Part shown: one piece after another, positions 35,201-45,845 of the stretch
How positions within the stretch are numbered: position 1 is the first letter of the stretch
How the letters are laid out: the number at the start of each line of letters is the position of its first letter
Assembly (NCBI GenBank): GCA_034359265.1
Contig: CP136890.1
Location: forward strand, 40,770,501-40,834,500
Length of the DNA stretch: 64,000 nt
Direction: 5' to 3'
Source: Canna indica
Taxonomy: Eukaryota; Streptophyta; Magnoliopsida; Zingiberales; Cannaceae
Translations under genes and position numbers: made by a program
Notes under the pieces: generated by a model
What the model was told of the DNA's origin: nothing
Database searches by the model: none
Seen by the model: only the letters and a program-made list of their open reading frames with translations

Positions 35201-38200
35201 TTGATGGGCATTATATATAAACTTCCTAAAAGAATACACATATTAGTGCTATAAACACAAACAAAGTACTTATATAGGAATGAACTCCTAATGCACAATA
35301 TTTGTGCAATATATGTGTTTAGCTATACTTAAAATAGATCTATAGAATATAGACAAATTTACAAATGAGATCAGAAGTGAGGCTGCTTATTAACTGTTCA
35401 CAATCTCTACTTGAAAACTTTAAAAAGCCAAGCTCATCTATGTTCAAACTTGTTTGTTTATCCCAGTAAAATTTTGTTTAAGCTTGTTCATCATATAGAG
35501 CAAAAATAAGTAAGCTATTTGTAAGTTAAGCTCTCATTCTTCAAGGGCAGCTTGGCTTGTTTACTGTCCTATGTACATGGGACATGAGTAACTATATACT
35601 AAATAAGCCCTTCAAGTCCAAACATCTTGCCTTCTCATTCATTTTACATTCAGGTAATTAAAGGTATTTTTTATTAAAGGTAATTGAGTAACTTTCATTG
35701 CCATGTCATGGGAATCTTTGATGGGATTACTCATGTGATGGGTTTTTCTTTCCCTTTTGGTTGGTCTGACAAAAATCATTATGCAGGTGTGTTTTCCAAC
35801 TTTCTCCTGACTTGAGTTGCATAAATATGTTATTATGAAATTCCAGCGGTTAGAACCAAGTTGTAAACTACCAAGCCAATCATGATTTTTGATTAAAGAG
35901 AAACTAGGTTTCAATAACCAGAAACAATTCCCCTTAGTATGGCATTCCCATAGTTACTTTTTTGGCATTTAAAACTTGGACACAAAATGAACACTCAATA
36001 TTAGGATAATATAATTTAGGAAAAATTACACTATACATTCTAGTTATCTACGAAATAATTGATTTTTCTAAAAAGCTTTCAAGCAAATATATTAATGAAC
36101 TATTAATTTTATAACCAATCAATCCATTATCAACTAGGTGTTAGTTTCATTCGTAAGTGGATGATGTGGTGTATAGAATTAGCGACATCAACCTACACAT
36201 GACAATGTTTTGGTCAATTTTCAATCTAGCCACGCCAATATAATTAAATACTACTACTCATTGTTATACTTCCCTAAAATTTCGGTCAAATAACTTTTTT
36301 ATCAAAAGGTAATTGCCAAGAGTATGTTGATGTGGTTAATTTCATACGAGAACATTTATGTCACATCATAGTATCATACACTTAACCACAAAACTAACAA
36401 TCAATTGACAATTGGATAGATTGGTTATAAGATACTAGTTCGTTAATATATTTGCTCGAAAGATTTTTCTAATACATTCTATTATTTTATGGATAGATCA
36501 TGATGTAGTGTAATTTACCCTACAATTTATAAGTTTTGAATAACATGGTTTAAAATACTAGTGAAACTAGTATGCACCAACCAATATTTTATCAGTCCAA
36601 TCAAGTATTGATATCTGAAAATATGGTTGGTTTAAAATACTGGTCATACTACTACTTGTTTTCTTCTTTTTTAAACTATTTTATTCAATAATGTTAGGTG
36701 TCATGGTTAGCATCCGGGTCAACATATCAGTATGAAATGCTGGTCTCATAAGTTAGTAAATCAATTTGGACCAGTATTTATAAGTATGAAAAACATCATA
36801 TGCATGAATTTCAATAAAATATGGACCTAAAATTTCAAATAAAACCATCAGCGAGGCATTAGGAATAGCATTTGTCAATGGTAACTCAAAACCAAATATC
36901 AACATAAATTCGAAAGAAAGTAAAAACAAAACACTTGAGTTGTTTTGTAAAAAGAAGGGTTCTATATAGGTGATGATAACAACAATTCTAAAAATTCACA
37001 AACTATGATTAAAGCTAATCACATTTAAGGGATTGTCTAACAAAGTAATAAGAGAATTACATCATTTCCTTAAATGCCCATTAGTTCTAGGAATATTGAA
37101 AAATGAATATGTGAAGTAACAATTTGAAGCCAATATTAGTTTAATACATAAACTATTGAGCAAGTCTCAGTGCATTTCATAAGTTTCTAATTCAGGCAAC
37201 ACAAAGTGAAGAAGCTATTTGAGGTCATGTCTATTCTATAGTTATCAGAAACTACCTCAATAGCTTAGGTTCAGATTTATTTGAACATTATGATGATCAC
37301 CTGTAGATTGACTACAGTAAGAAAAAAACTGACAGTAATATTTTGCATATAGTAGGCAGGAAATAACTAACACAAATACATGTATGGCGAAGAAGATAGA
37401 TTAATAAATTCTTTTATTGGTTTTGGCAGAAAATATCTTTTCTTGGAATACATAAAAGTAATACAGGTAAATGATGAGCATACATCTAACTAACCTGACG
37501 AAGCTCACCATATATGTTGATTAGTTTGCAGCTGAGTTTCAAGATCTCAGAAACTAACGAGGACCAAGGCTCTTTATCAGCAAAAGGCATTTGAACTGTC
37601 AAGTAAGAGAAAATCATTAACCATAGTTCCACTAGGTCATTCCCAACTACCTTATATTCAATCTCCAAATAATATCCAACTGCAGCAAAAATCTCTTTTG
37701 CTACCAAACATAAAATTCTTTTAATTCTTACATTGTCCATGTGTAGCATTGACAACCAAAATTGATAAATCTTCCCAGAAATAGAAACAATTATTTCATA
37801 GACCTCTTTCAAAAAATTAAAATGAGCTTCTTCAGATGTATCCTCTGTAGGTAAATATATTTTCTCATCAATTAAACTTGCAAGGGTTTCATTCACAGAC
37901 TTCAGCATGCAGTGACCTTCTACCAACCTGAGTTCTAGGAGCTCCTCATCCTGTGATAAGTCAAGTTCTGTACACCTTTTACATTCAAGCACCAGAGGTT
38001 CTAAGAACTGTGTAAATACACTAAATAGTGATTTGCTAGTTTCTTCGGCTTCTTCAGGGATCTCAGGATACCTCCCTGAAGCATCATTGACTTTTGATGC
38101 CAAATTAGTTACTTTTTGACTCTTAGCTTTAGAGATTAACAAACAAAGCAGGAACCCAAAGCCGCCAAGTGAAACTGCCCTCTTCTCTGCAATCATCTTC

Positions 38201-39312
38201 TCTAATCTTTGAAAGAAGTGTCTATGATAGCTCTCATTTATGCCCTTCAGTCGTCTTCCCTCCTGCTCCGCATTCGAATTCCTCAAACTTAGAAACCCAC
38301 TAATGTGTGCTGGATGAAATACTCCATTCGACAAAACTTCTTTGACCATCATCAACAAGCTATTCTCTTCTTCGCATGTTTCTCCATTCGCTCGTAACTG
38401 CAATAAAACTAACAGTTCAAGCAATGGCTCAAGTAACCTATCCACAAATGAGCGAAAGACATTTCTAGGATTTGGGTGGAACCTAAGAAAGCCAGCAAAG
38501 TGCTCCAGAAGAAGACTGGAAAGTCTTAGCAAGACTTCAGAGTTAGAAGGCCCAAGCTTATCAATTGTCAAAACTTTCATAACAAGGTTAACAACCTCAA
38601 CAGAACATGAAACCCAAAGTTCCACACCAGTATTGTAGAAAGCTCTGGACTTGGATAAAAGAAGCAGAGAGAGGCACTCAAAAACATGCTTAAGTAGCCC
38701 AGCACACTCTTTCCCGTCCAATGAGCTGTTGCCAGCAAATTGAAGCAATGCATGCTGCAACACATGGGTAAAGGCCCGCAGTAGATTGGGAGAAACACCA
38801 ATAGACGAATTCTGTAGGCAAAATTTAAGAACAGCCCAACATCGATAGTCCAAACAAGGATCAAAAAGTCCAGTGTTTCTTTTATTACTCTCTGAAGATA
38901 TCAAGGGGGATTGAATCCAATCGATGAGAAAGGAAACCAAACGAGGGATCCGAACAACCTCAGGACCTCGATCATCTCCATCATCAATCAACCTCAGATA
39001 GTCAAAAGCAATCTCCACCTTTCTGCACCGAACACAATGCAAAACTCGGTATGTAGCAAACCAATAGAAGAAAATAAAAAAAACAAAATTGTGAATGGAA
39101 ACTATGGACCTTTCTAGAGAGGAATCTTTGTTCTGGAGGGAGAGGATGAGATCAAGATTCGACCAAGCTCCATTTGCATTGGCTCTCTTCTTCTTCCTCT
39201 GATCAGTGCTGGCTCCTCCTGCTTGTTCCTGGGGTTCTGAGGGATAGAAGTGAGGCCGTTTCCGGCTGCTACTGCTAGGAGTTTCCGAGAGAACTTGGTC
39301 GGCGTTCGCCAT
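18238..39312 (-). CDS. URB2: URB2/Npa2-type nucleolar pre-ribosome biogenesis protein, 10 exons
   Basis: Exons in transcript order: 39312-39110, 39022-37495, 34089-32671, 32422-32073, 30427-28662, 28440-28020, 22131-21969, 18744-18641, 18499-18408, 18314-18238. All introns are GT-AG and all phases agree, giving 6,123 nt (2,040 residues plus TGA). The ATG at 39312 opens a basic, serine-rich N-terminus (RKRPHF, QRKKKRANANGAW) fitting a nuclear protein. The rest is alpha-helical and leucine-rich without catalytic motifs. The last four exons carry the Urb2/Npa2 C-terminal signature (KCASFLRRIYEE, IRQQKDAIGRY, REIDEALRPGIYSLID, LLHDYQLNFQFEGKV). Length and C-terminus fit plant URB2 (Arabidopsis homologue about 2,000 residues). 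In yeast, Urb2 works in early 60S assembly. Intron 1 (87 nt) has no stop in frame, so intron retention would add 29 residues. Introns 2, 4, 6 and 7 are long and hold transposons. Confidence 0.93.
19205..19588. mobile_element. GGGCC-rich hAT-type MITE in URB2 intron 7
   Basis: Ends TAGAGGTGTCAATGGG and, inverted, TAGAGGTGGCAATGGG: 16 bp with one mismatch. Flanks AATCATAA (19197-19204) and AATTGTAG (19589-19596) match at five of eight positions, and all three differences are transitions, so this reads as an aged 8-bp duplication. The interior holds GCCAGGC-type repeats (19370-19420) and many CpG/CNG sites. The overlapping ORFs on both strands are repeat artefacts. Confidence 0.75.
20497..20694. 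mobile_element. Possible small MITE
   Basis: Flanked by CCCCTC on both sides (20491-20496, 20695-20700). Ends TTGGTTTGTTTGTTTAGG and, inverted, CATGTTTGTTTTAAGGG are loosely similar. It contains a GA microsatellite near 20560. The superfamily is unclear. Confidence 0.35.
21167..21686. mobile_element. Possible AT-rich MITE-like insertion
   Basis: Flanked by TACTAG on both sides (21161-21166, 21687-21692). The interior repeats GGATAGGAT / ATCCTATC in both orientations. The ends lack a convincing inverted repeat, so only the repeat content and flanks support it. Confidence 0.3.
23002..23320. mobile_element. Short hAT MITE related to the 3.76-kb hAT element
   Basis: Perfect 8-bp target duplication CTCCAGAA (22994-23001 and 23321-23328). 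Ends TAAGGTTTAAAAT and ATTTTAAACCATG match the termini of the full element. The interior is built of GGTACGGTAC / GGTACCGGTA words, as in that element's ends, plus an A-run of about 38 bases (23165-23202). ORFs across it are low-complexity reads. Confidence 0.88.
24211..24231 (+). promoter_or_regulatory. TATA box of the hAT transposase, within a G/C hairpin
   Basis: TATATAAA at 24218-24225 sits between runs of G (24211-24216) and C (24226-24231) that can pair. It lies about 130 bases before the transposase ATG, with a CT-rich leader between (CTCTTTCACCCCCACTC, CTCTCTCTCTAA), typical of plant core promoters. Confidence 0.6.
24356..27608 (+). pseudogene. hAT transposase: BED zinc finger, DUF659, dimerisation domain
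   Basis: The first ORF (24356-25480, 374 codons) starts at the first ATG after the TATA box. It has a BED-like finger (C25, C28, H43, C54), an acidic/serine linker, and from about residue 275 the DUF659 transposase region (PTPYEISGPFLEAKVDEI, CDSWTG). Near 25450 a shift takes homology to another frame (VQVITDNGANFKRA), then across an AT-rich gap (25698-25781) to ATRFATNFIALRSLQHC. Further breaks lie near 25980; stops include TAA near 26106 and TGA near 26441. The hAT dimerisation motif SSGCERNWSTF lies at about 26610-26650. A lysine-rich then acidic tail runs to 27608 through one more shift. It cannot encode an active enzyme. Confidence 0.9.
30428..32072 (-). other. URB2 intron 4 (1.6 kb)
   Basis: Phase-2 GT-AG intron. 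It holds a clear hAT-type MITE (31122-31810); the rest is AT-rich sequence without recognised features. Confidence 0.85.
31122..31810. mobile_element. hAT-type MITE in URB2 intron 4
   Basis: Perfect 8-bp target duplication CTATTATG (31114-31121 and 31811-31818). Ends TAGGGGTGGCAGTGGG and, inverted, TAGGGATGACACTGGG. Inner GGGTTTGGGA / TCCCAAACC words flank an AT-rich core without coding potential. At 689 bp it is long for the TAGGGGTGGCA group. Confidence 0.88.
34090..37494 (-). other. URB2 intron 2 (3.4 kb), no further exon seen
   Basis: Phase-0 intron, donor CAG|GTTAGT and acceptor TATAG. It is AT-rich throughout. Repeated AGCCAAGCTCA / GAGCTTGGCTTG words at 35010-35560 look like old MITE debris. 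At 36544-36556 a CATGGTTTAAAAT matches the terminus of the hAT element in intron 6, but no partner end was found. ORFs here are short and unsupported. Confidence 0.7.
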
Positions 39313-39355
39313 GGCCGAGCACGAGGCGAAGCAGAGCAGAGGAAGGGTCGTTAAC

Positions 39356-39365
39356 TTAGGGTTTT
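39356..39365 (-). promoter_or_regulatory. Telo-box upstream of URB2
   Basis: Minus strand reads AAAACCCTAA, 44-53 bases before the ATG. The AAACCCTAA telo-box is known in promoters or 5' UTRs of plant ribosomal-protein and ribosome-biogenesis genes, where it acts with TCP-bound site II elements. No clear site II or TATA box was found beside it. It fits the assigned gene function. Confidence 0.65.
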
Positions 39366-39369
39366 AGAA

Positions 39370-40400
39370 GACGGGTATCTCCAGCCGTTATGTAGAAAAA
39401 GATCGAGACCGTTGAATGCCAGATCGAACGGTTTAAATGATGCAACTGCCGATTGCACACCTCGTCGGCGGGGTCGCGTGTTAGAAATGTTGAGCCGATA
39501 CGTTCGAACAAATATACGATAGAAAATAGGCTTAAAAATAGGTTTAATTATATTTTTGATCAATATCAAAAAAAATTCGTTTGATTTTTTATTTTTTAAA
39601 AATTTTCATTTAATCTCTTAAAAATTATAAAAATTCATTAAAAATAATTTTAAGGTTTAATTTCGCTATACTATATTACACTTTGGAGTTGGGTCCTACA
39701 ATTTAAAATGCCTAATTTTTTATTATTATTTCTTTTTCCATTTTGGAGTTGGGTCCTACAATATAAAATGCCTAATTTTTTGTTACTATTTTTTTCATTT
39801 TGGGTCCCTAGAATTTGAGGAATCTCATTTTAGCCTCTCAAATAAAGGTTCTCATTTAATCATTATAATTCAACCTATTAAATTAAAAAGATGCTTTTTA
39901 TTAATAAATCAAAATCAATCTTTAAATAACATCTTGAGTTATTTTTCACTAAATTGATGGGGTTTAATCCTAAATTCAAAGTTTGAAAATGGAAAAATAA
40001 TCATTTTATTTATAATAATTATCAATATAATTGTCGCTAATGTACATCAGTTCACTTAGCATAGGTGAAACAATGAAACATGTCACACATATAATAGTTT
40101 TATTTAGGGCTAATTAGTAAATATATTTTGACTCTTTTCAAATTTATTTTAATGTTTCATTTGTTTTAATATGACATATTAATTTTTTGATTTATTTCAA
40201 TCATATCCCACTATCAAGAGGTGTCAACTTCATTGTTTGGATGCAAGTGGATCAATAGTCCAGATGACATCCCTAAATGCAAAAAAATCAAAAATATTAC
40301 ATCACCAAATCTTTTTTTAAAGGATTTTTAAATAATTAAAAAATATAATACTTCTCCACTTTATGATTGTTCTCAAATCTATCTCAACACTTTTTATTTT
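39370..40400. other. URB2 upstream region, AT-rich, no gene
   Basis: No supported gene. A two-copy direct repeat of 60-bp period (GGAGTTGGGTCCTACAAT at 39685 and 39745, then TAAAATGCCTAATTTTTT) spans about 39679-39800. The rest is AT-rich. Confidence 0.6.
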
Positions 40401-40568
40401 CAACCAATAAAGATTTGGATCCTTTCCCTCGCTATCGACCATGGCCAAGCCTCGAAAGTAGTCGTCTGCCAGTCCCCTAAAGCGGCCACACGCTCCTCAC
40501 CTGACTTGGCTGAGCTTCTCACTCCCCTCGTCGAGGCCGCGCCGCTAGCCGCCCCCTCCTCCTCTTCC

Positions 40569-43500
40569 ATGATCTTTCTCTCATGGAATTGTCGTGGCCC
40601 GGCCCCCAAGTAAACTCTTTTTTGCTAAACGCCATTTGGCGCTATGGTTGTAAAATTTTATTACTGCGAGAAATTCATTGTAATGCCCTTGAGGCTATGT
40701 CTGTGATTTCTTGTTTGGGCCAATCTTGGGATGGAACCTTCCACACCTCCACTGGTGCTTCCGGGGGGTTAATCCTCACCTGGAACAAAAAATTCACCAC
40801 CATACAGATAGTCTCTTCTTCTCCTCAAATTATGCATGTTGTGGTTGGATTGATCAGTCATGAGCCTTTTCTACTCTCTAATATTTATGCTAGCACTAAT
40901 CCCCTAATTAGAGCTAATCTCTGGAATTCCTTTAACTATTTTAATTTTGCCGCTTATTCGTGGTTAATTCTACTATGCATGTTGTTGATAAAAAGGGTGG
41001 GTTATCCTTTAAGGTTAATTGTTATATTCGTTAGTTTCGCTCTTTTGTTGCCAATGTCGGTCTTCTCGGTCTTGGTTTTTCAAGGATAATAACCGTAGTG
41101 GAACTCATCGGATTCACATTCAGCTTGATCGGGCTTTCTCCAATGCTGCTTTTTTGCACTTTTACGACTCTGTTAAGGTCTCACACTTGCCCCATGGCCT
41201 TTCGGACCACTATCCTCTTCTGATTAATGCCTCTAGGTCTGCCCCTGTGAGCAGAACCTCTCGCTTCCAAAATTTCTTAACTGACTACCCCGAATCTCGG
41301 GATATTGTCTCCACCGCTTGGAATGAACCCCTCCTAGTCCCCCTTTTGTTTGGTTCTCTACCCGACTTAGATTCACCAGATACGCCCTCTCGCATTGGAA
41401 CTATATAATACCCTTGGCATCCTCGAGCGCTCCCTCGATGACACCAATGTCTCTATCTCCGACTTGGAGCACTTGGAAGTTAATTCTGGTCTCTCGCTTG
41501 ACCAAGAAGCCTGACTTTGCGGCCTCCACAATAGGTCTGCCGCCTTCAACCGCCAAATCACCTTAAAATGATGGGCCAAATCCAAGCAACACGAGATTGC
41601 CGACGGTGATGCGAACACTATCTTTTTTCACCAAGCGATTACCACTCGCTTCCAACTTAATATGATCCACTCTGTTCTATTAGATGATGGGAGCCTAGCT
41701 CATTACCATTGATAACGAAATTCTTGGGGTTTTCAACAACTTCTACACTATGTTGTGGGCCCCTGGGCCCGCCAATGGGTCTACCAATGCTAGCCTTCGC
41801 TGGCCCTCTTTTCCCACTATCCTAACATCCTCCTGGAATGACCTCACCAAGCCCTTCTCCACTGCAGAAATTTGGGCCACCACCTAGCAGCCTAGCTAAC
41901 GAAAAGAGCCCAGGACACGATGGCTTCACCTCCGAATTACTGGGATATTATCTCCCCAAACTTCTTGGATTGCCTAAATCTTTTCCACAGCCAAAACATT
42001 TTACCTCTTGATTGGAACCGTACCACTTTGATTTTCATCCTTAAGAACTACACCCCTTAGGATGTCAAGGACTATCAGCCTATTGCCCTTTGCAACTTAT
42101 CCTATAGGATTCTGTCCAAAATCCTCGCCAATCGCCTCAAAGGCCTCATCCCGAGTATCATTGGCCAGGAGCGTATGACTTTCATTAAAGGTCGTAGCAT
42201 CCACGATAACATTCTCCTCGCCCAGGAGATTTCCCACTCGATCCATAACTCGAAGGGTCGATGCCCTTTCATTATGATTAAAATTGACCTCTCTAAGGCT
42301 TTTGATACCCTTAGTTGGAATGTGATCCTAACTTCCTTAAGTTTACCCAATTTCCCCGTAACCTTTGTTGTGTGGATCAAAACTTGCATCTCCTCTGTTT
42401 CTTTCACTTGTTGTATTAATAAACAGCATTCACAACCTTTCACCTTGGCTCAAGGCATGAGGTAAGGAGACCCGCTCTCCCCTTACCTCTACATTCTGGC
42501 TGCGCGCGCACCTTAACCCAGTTAATCAACACTGCAGTTGTGGCCAATCAATTAACTCCTTTCATGCTTAAGAACTCCTTGCAAATATCGCACTTGATGT
42601 ATGTGGACGACGTCCTCATCGTCTGCAAAGCCAACAAAAAATCCTTGTGCTCCCTCCGGAGTATTCTCGAGCAATATGCTCTTCTCACCGGCCAACATGT
42701 AAACTCGAACAAATCTCACATATATTTTCCCCGCCAAGTCAGCCCTGACACAAAGACTCGAATTTGCTCTGCCCTACAGATGTGGCAGGGCAACTATCCT
42801 TTTAAATACCTTGGAGCCATGATCGCTCTGCGGCGGGCCCCTACTAACACTCACAACCATCTATTTGACAACATTCAAGCCCAGCTTGGTAGTTGGCAAG
42901 CCGGCTTCCTCTCGTAAGTTGGCCGCCTTGTAATACCCCAGTTTAGTCCCACATTTGAAGTATATTGTATATGGTGTTGGCTTATAAGGCTTGACGGGTG
43001 CTACCATCAACTTCAGCTTAAACATTTTAATTAGATCAATAGGTTGGTCTATGACGTTGATGGGTCAGCTATCTCATCAAGCGAGTCATAACAAATGGTA
43101 TTAGAGCAGGACCTAGTCCTAGGCATGATGAGAAAGCCTATGTGAGAAAAGGGTTGTCCAGGCGATGGGGTGGAGCCGCTACTGGGCTAGGACTTACATA
43201 TCGTCGACTTGAGTGTGATTCTGGGCTATATGTTAGAGTCGAGTTGGGTCTTGACGAGGACGTCAAGACATAAGTGGGGGAGATTATAATACCCCATATT
43301 AGTCTCACATTAGAAGTATATTGGATGTGGTGTTGGCTTATAAGTCTTGATGGGTGCTACCATCAATTTCAACTTAAGCATTTTAATTAGATCAATAGGT
43401 TGGTCTATGAAGTTGATGGGTCAGCTATCTCATCAAGCGAGTCATAACACGCCTTGTCCTAATTCGCTATGTTCTTAACGCAATCCCGCTACTCTCCTTC

Positions 43501-44832
43501 ACGGTTTCTTAGATTCCCGAGAAATGTCTTAACAAGATCTCTCAGACCATTAGACATTTCTTTCTGGAGCCAAAACCCAAATAAACACGCTATGCCTCTC
43601 CTTTCTTGGGACACCATCACTCGGCCTACTGAGTTGGGAGGTTTAGCAGTTCGGGACCTTCGCCTTTCTGCCAAAGCCTTGCAAGCCAAGCGTATCCAAG
43701 CTTACCAAAATAATAAGCCTATCCTTTGGGTATCCTTCGTCAAACTAAAATACCCCTTTCTCTCCATCGATGCCCCTCCCAATTCCTCTTGGTCTTGGAA
43801 GCTAGTTTGCAATGCTTTCGGGGACCTTCGTTTTGGTTTCCGTAACATTATTGGGAACAAGCTAACTATTGACCTTTTAATGATGTTTAGCTCTTTGACC
43901 TCCCTCTTATGTTAATGCCCAACTCGATCGCTTTCGACCATTCCCTTCCCCCCCCCATGTGGCAGGGCTCCTTTGCCACAATTTCCTAGGACCCTCCCAC
44001 CTGTGCCTCCCTCTTTGGCCCTTCCGCCCCTTCCATCCTCTCCACCATTAGGCTCCCCCTCCCCCCATGATGATCACACCATCTGGATGAGCTCTAGCTC
44101 CAGATACGTTACCGCGCAATCCACTTACCGGTTCTTGAGAAGTCGTGAGCCAGATCCTGAGGACTTGTCCACCCGTTGGTCCGCTCTTTGGTCGCTTTTG
44201 GTGCCTAATAAGATCAAACTCTTCCTCTAGAAAGTTTTGCACGGTCGCCTACTTACCAATGCTAGGCTTACGCACCTTCATCTAGCCAGTAGCAACCTCT
44301 GCCTTTTTTTGTGGGGTGGAGTCTGAGACCATTGACCATTTATTTTTTGACTGTATTTTCATCGCCTAGATTTGGTCTAAGCTGGGTACCGCCCTGAACA
44401 CGGACATGTCTAATAGGGCCAGCTTAGTCTAACCATGCAGACTCTGTCCTTCCCATGTGAGGCCGACACGGCTCTCATTTGCGAAGCCATGGCTTTGCAT
44501 AAAGTTGTGCTCCATGCAATGGAGCTTTAGGATAATTATGTCATTTTTTAGAGTGACTGCAAGGTCCTCATCGAGTGCCTCTCCCTTCGTGCAGATCCTC
44601 CTTGGCGGGTGCTGATGATCATTCGAGACACTTATGATCTTTTGGAGTCCTGTAATTTTGTATTTTCATTTTCTTTTTGTTATCGTGTTTGTAACCAAGC
44701 TACCCACTAGGCAACAAACTGGTCCCTCACCAGTAAGCTCTCGGGCTTGTGGCCTGCTATTCGACCTCCTGAACTAGCCTTAGACTCCATTATGTACCGC
44801 GATCGCTTCGGTTTGCATTTTGTGCGACTTTA
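40569..44832 (+). pseudogene. L1 ORF2: APE endonuclease, reverse transcriptase, zf-RVT, RNase H
   Basis: Endonuclease: SWNCRGP at the start, GASGGLILTWN near 40760 and GLSDHYPLL near 41195-41225. Reverse transcriptase: KDYQPIALCN near 42070, IKGRSIHDNILLAQE near 42175-42230, KIDLSKAFDTL near 42280, and the catalytic YVDD at 42600-42611, which is intact. After the TRIM, the frame resumes with VLIRYVLNAIPLL, then ELGGLAVRDL near 43635. Near 44180-44280 WSLLVPNKIKLFL starts the zf-RVT region. Near 44550-44700 SDCKVLIECLS marks an RVT_3-type RNase H, seen in some plant L1s. Many stops and shifts (for example near 41096, 41406 and 42463) make it non-functional. Confidence 0.87.
42929..43449 (+). 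mobile_element. TRIM (terminal-repeat retrotransposon in miniature), complete
   Basis: Two 165-bp LTRs (42929-43093, 43285-43449) bracket a 191-bp internal region. Both end CATAACA; the 5' LTR begins TGTAATACCCC and the 3' LTR TATAATACCCC. A perfect 5-bp target duplication CGCCT flanks it (42924-42928, 43450-43454), and removing it restores the LINE frame. Two bases after the 5' LTR, TGGTATTAGAGCA resembles the tRNA-iMet primer site (TGGTATCAGAGC). GTGGGGGAGAT just before the 3' LTR is the polypurine tract. The LTRs differ at about 13 positions (roughly 8%). It has no coding capacity, so it must have moved in trans. Confidence 0.93.
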
Positions 44833-44965
44833 ATATAGTTATTTTCTTTGGCAAAAAAATATATTTTATTTACATCTTATCATCAAGTTGTCATCAATTT
44901 GGCTATTAGATGTTGTTCCTGCCTGAGGATTAGAGTAGTCCGGTCCGACTCGATGGCTCTCCTAG

Positions 44966-45845
44966 CACTACAAAAGATAAGACTTATAGCCACGATATTT
45001 TACCCACGAATGGTCTATTTATGATAATAAATGTATTTTATAGTCACAGTTTGAACCATCGTAATAATTGAGTAATTTGTAGCTATGAAACATTGACGTC
45101 GTGGCAATAAAAGCTTTTGTTAGCCACAAAATATTAACGTTATGGCATCAAAAGCATAATAATAGTCACATACATCGTATCATGTTATAATAACATATTT
45201 AATTGTCACATGTGTTTTTTGTTATAACTGATGTAATATAGTTATCATAAGATATGAGCCGATAGCCACGTTAAAATCGTGGCTACTGTTTAACAATATT
45301 TGCTTGGATCCTTTGTTTGCGAGAAGAAATATGTCAGTAATCGTAAGAAAGGTTTCGTGGGTATAAATTTATCGCCAAAGTGTATATTTTGGCGTCTTTC
45401 TTAGTTTTGTAACACAAAAAAATAATCGTGGCTACTGTAGTATATTGTAGTGACATTAAATCTGTGGCTAATGGTTAAGCATTTGCCTCGATTCCATCTT
45501 TGTGAGAACAAACATGTTAGTTGCCTTAAGAAAATATTCATGAATATATTTTCGCTTGATTCCTAGTTTTTGTAATGACAAAAATTCTTTGTGGCTACTT
45601 AAGTACATTGTATCAATGATCATTTCGAGGCTACTATGTAACAACATTTGCTTCGATAATAAATTATGAGAAAAAATATGTTAGTTGCCACAAAAACCAT
45701 TCATCATATAAATTTTTCGCCAATGTATATTTTTGGTGTCATTCGTAATATTTGCAACGAAGAATATTATTTATCACTATTGGAGTACCATTTAGCCATG
45801 GTAAGCATGTGGTTGTTGTTTAACATCATTTGCTTCGATTGCATA
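44966..45845 (+). mobile_element. CACTA-like non-autonomous element, left part
   Basis: Begins CACTACAAAAGATAAGAC, a typical CACTA terminus, followed by diverged repeats containing TAGCCACGA, GTGGCTACTGT, AACAATATTTGCTTCGAT and CGCCAATGTATATTTTGG. The same words resume after the Copia composite (56866-57300), so the LTR element inserted into it. The right terminus (GTAGTG) was not found, and no coding region is seen. Confidence 0.65.

Larger units (their letters stand above)
40430..44875 (+). mobile_element. L1-type LINE, near full length in ORF2, decayed, split by a TRIM
   Basis: ORF2 appears to start at ATG 40569 (MIFLSWNCRGP), the usual L1 endonuclease start. The upstream bases (from about 40440) read as the tail of ORF1. 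Endonuclease, reverse transcriptase, zf-RVT and RNase H parts follow in order to about 44830. The 3' end is TTTGGCAAAAAAA at 44858-44865, the usual tail of plant L1s. Its target duplication was not found. It is interrupted at 42929-43449 by a TRIM. Confidence 0.85.
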
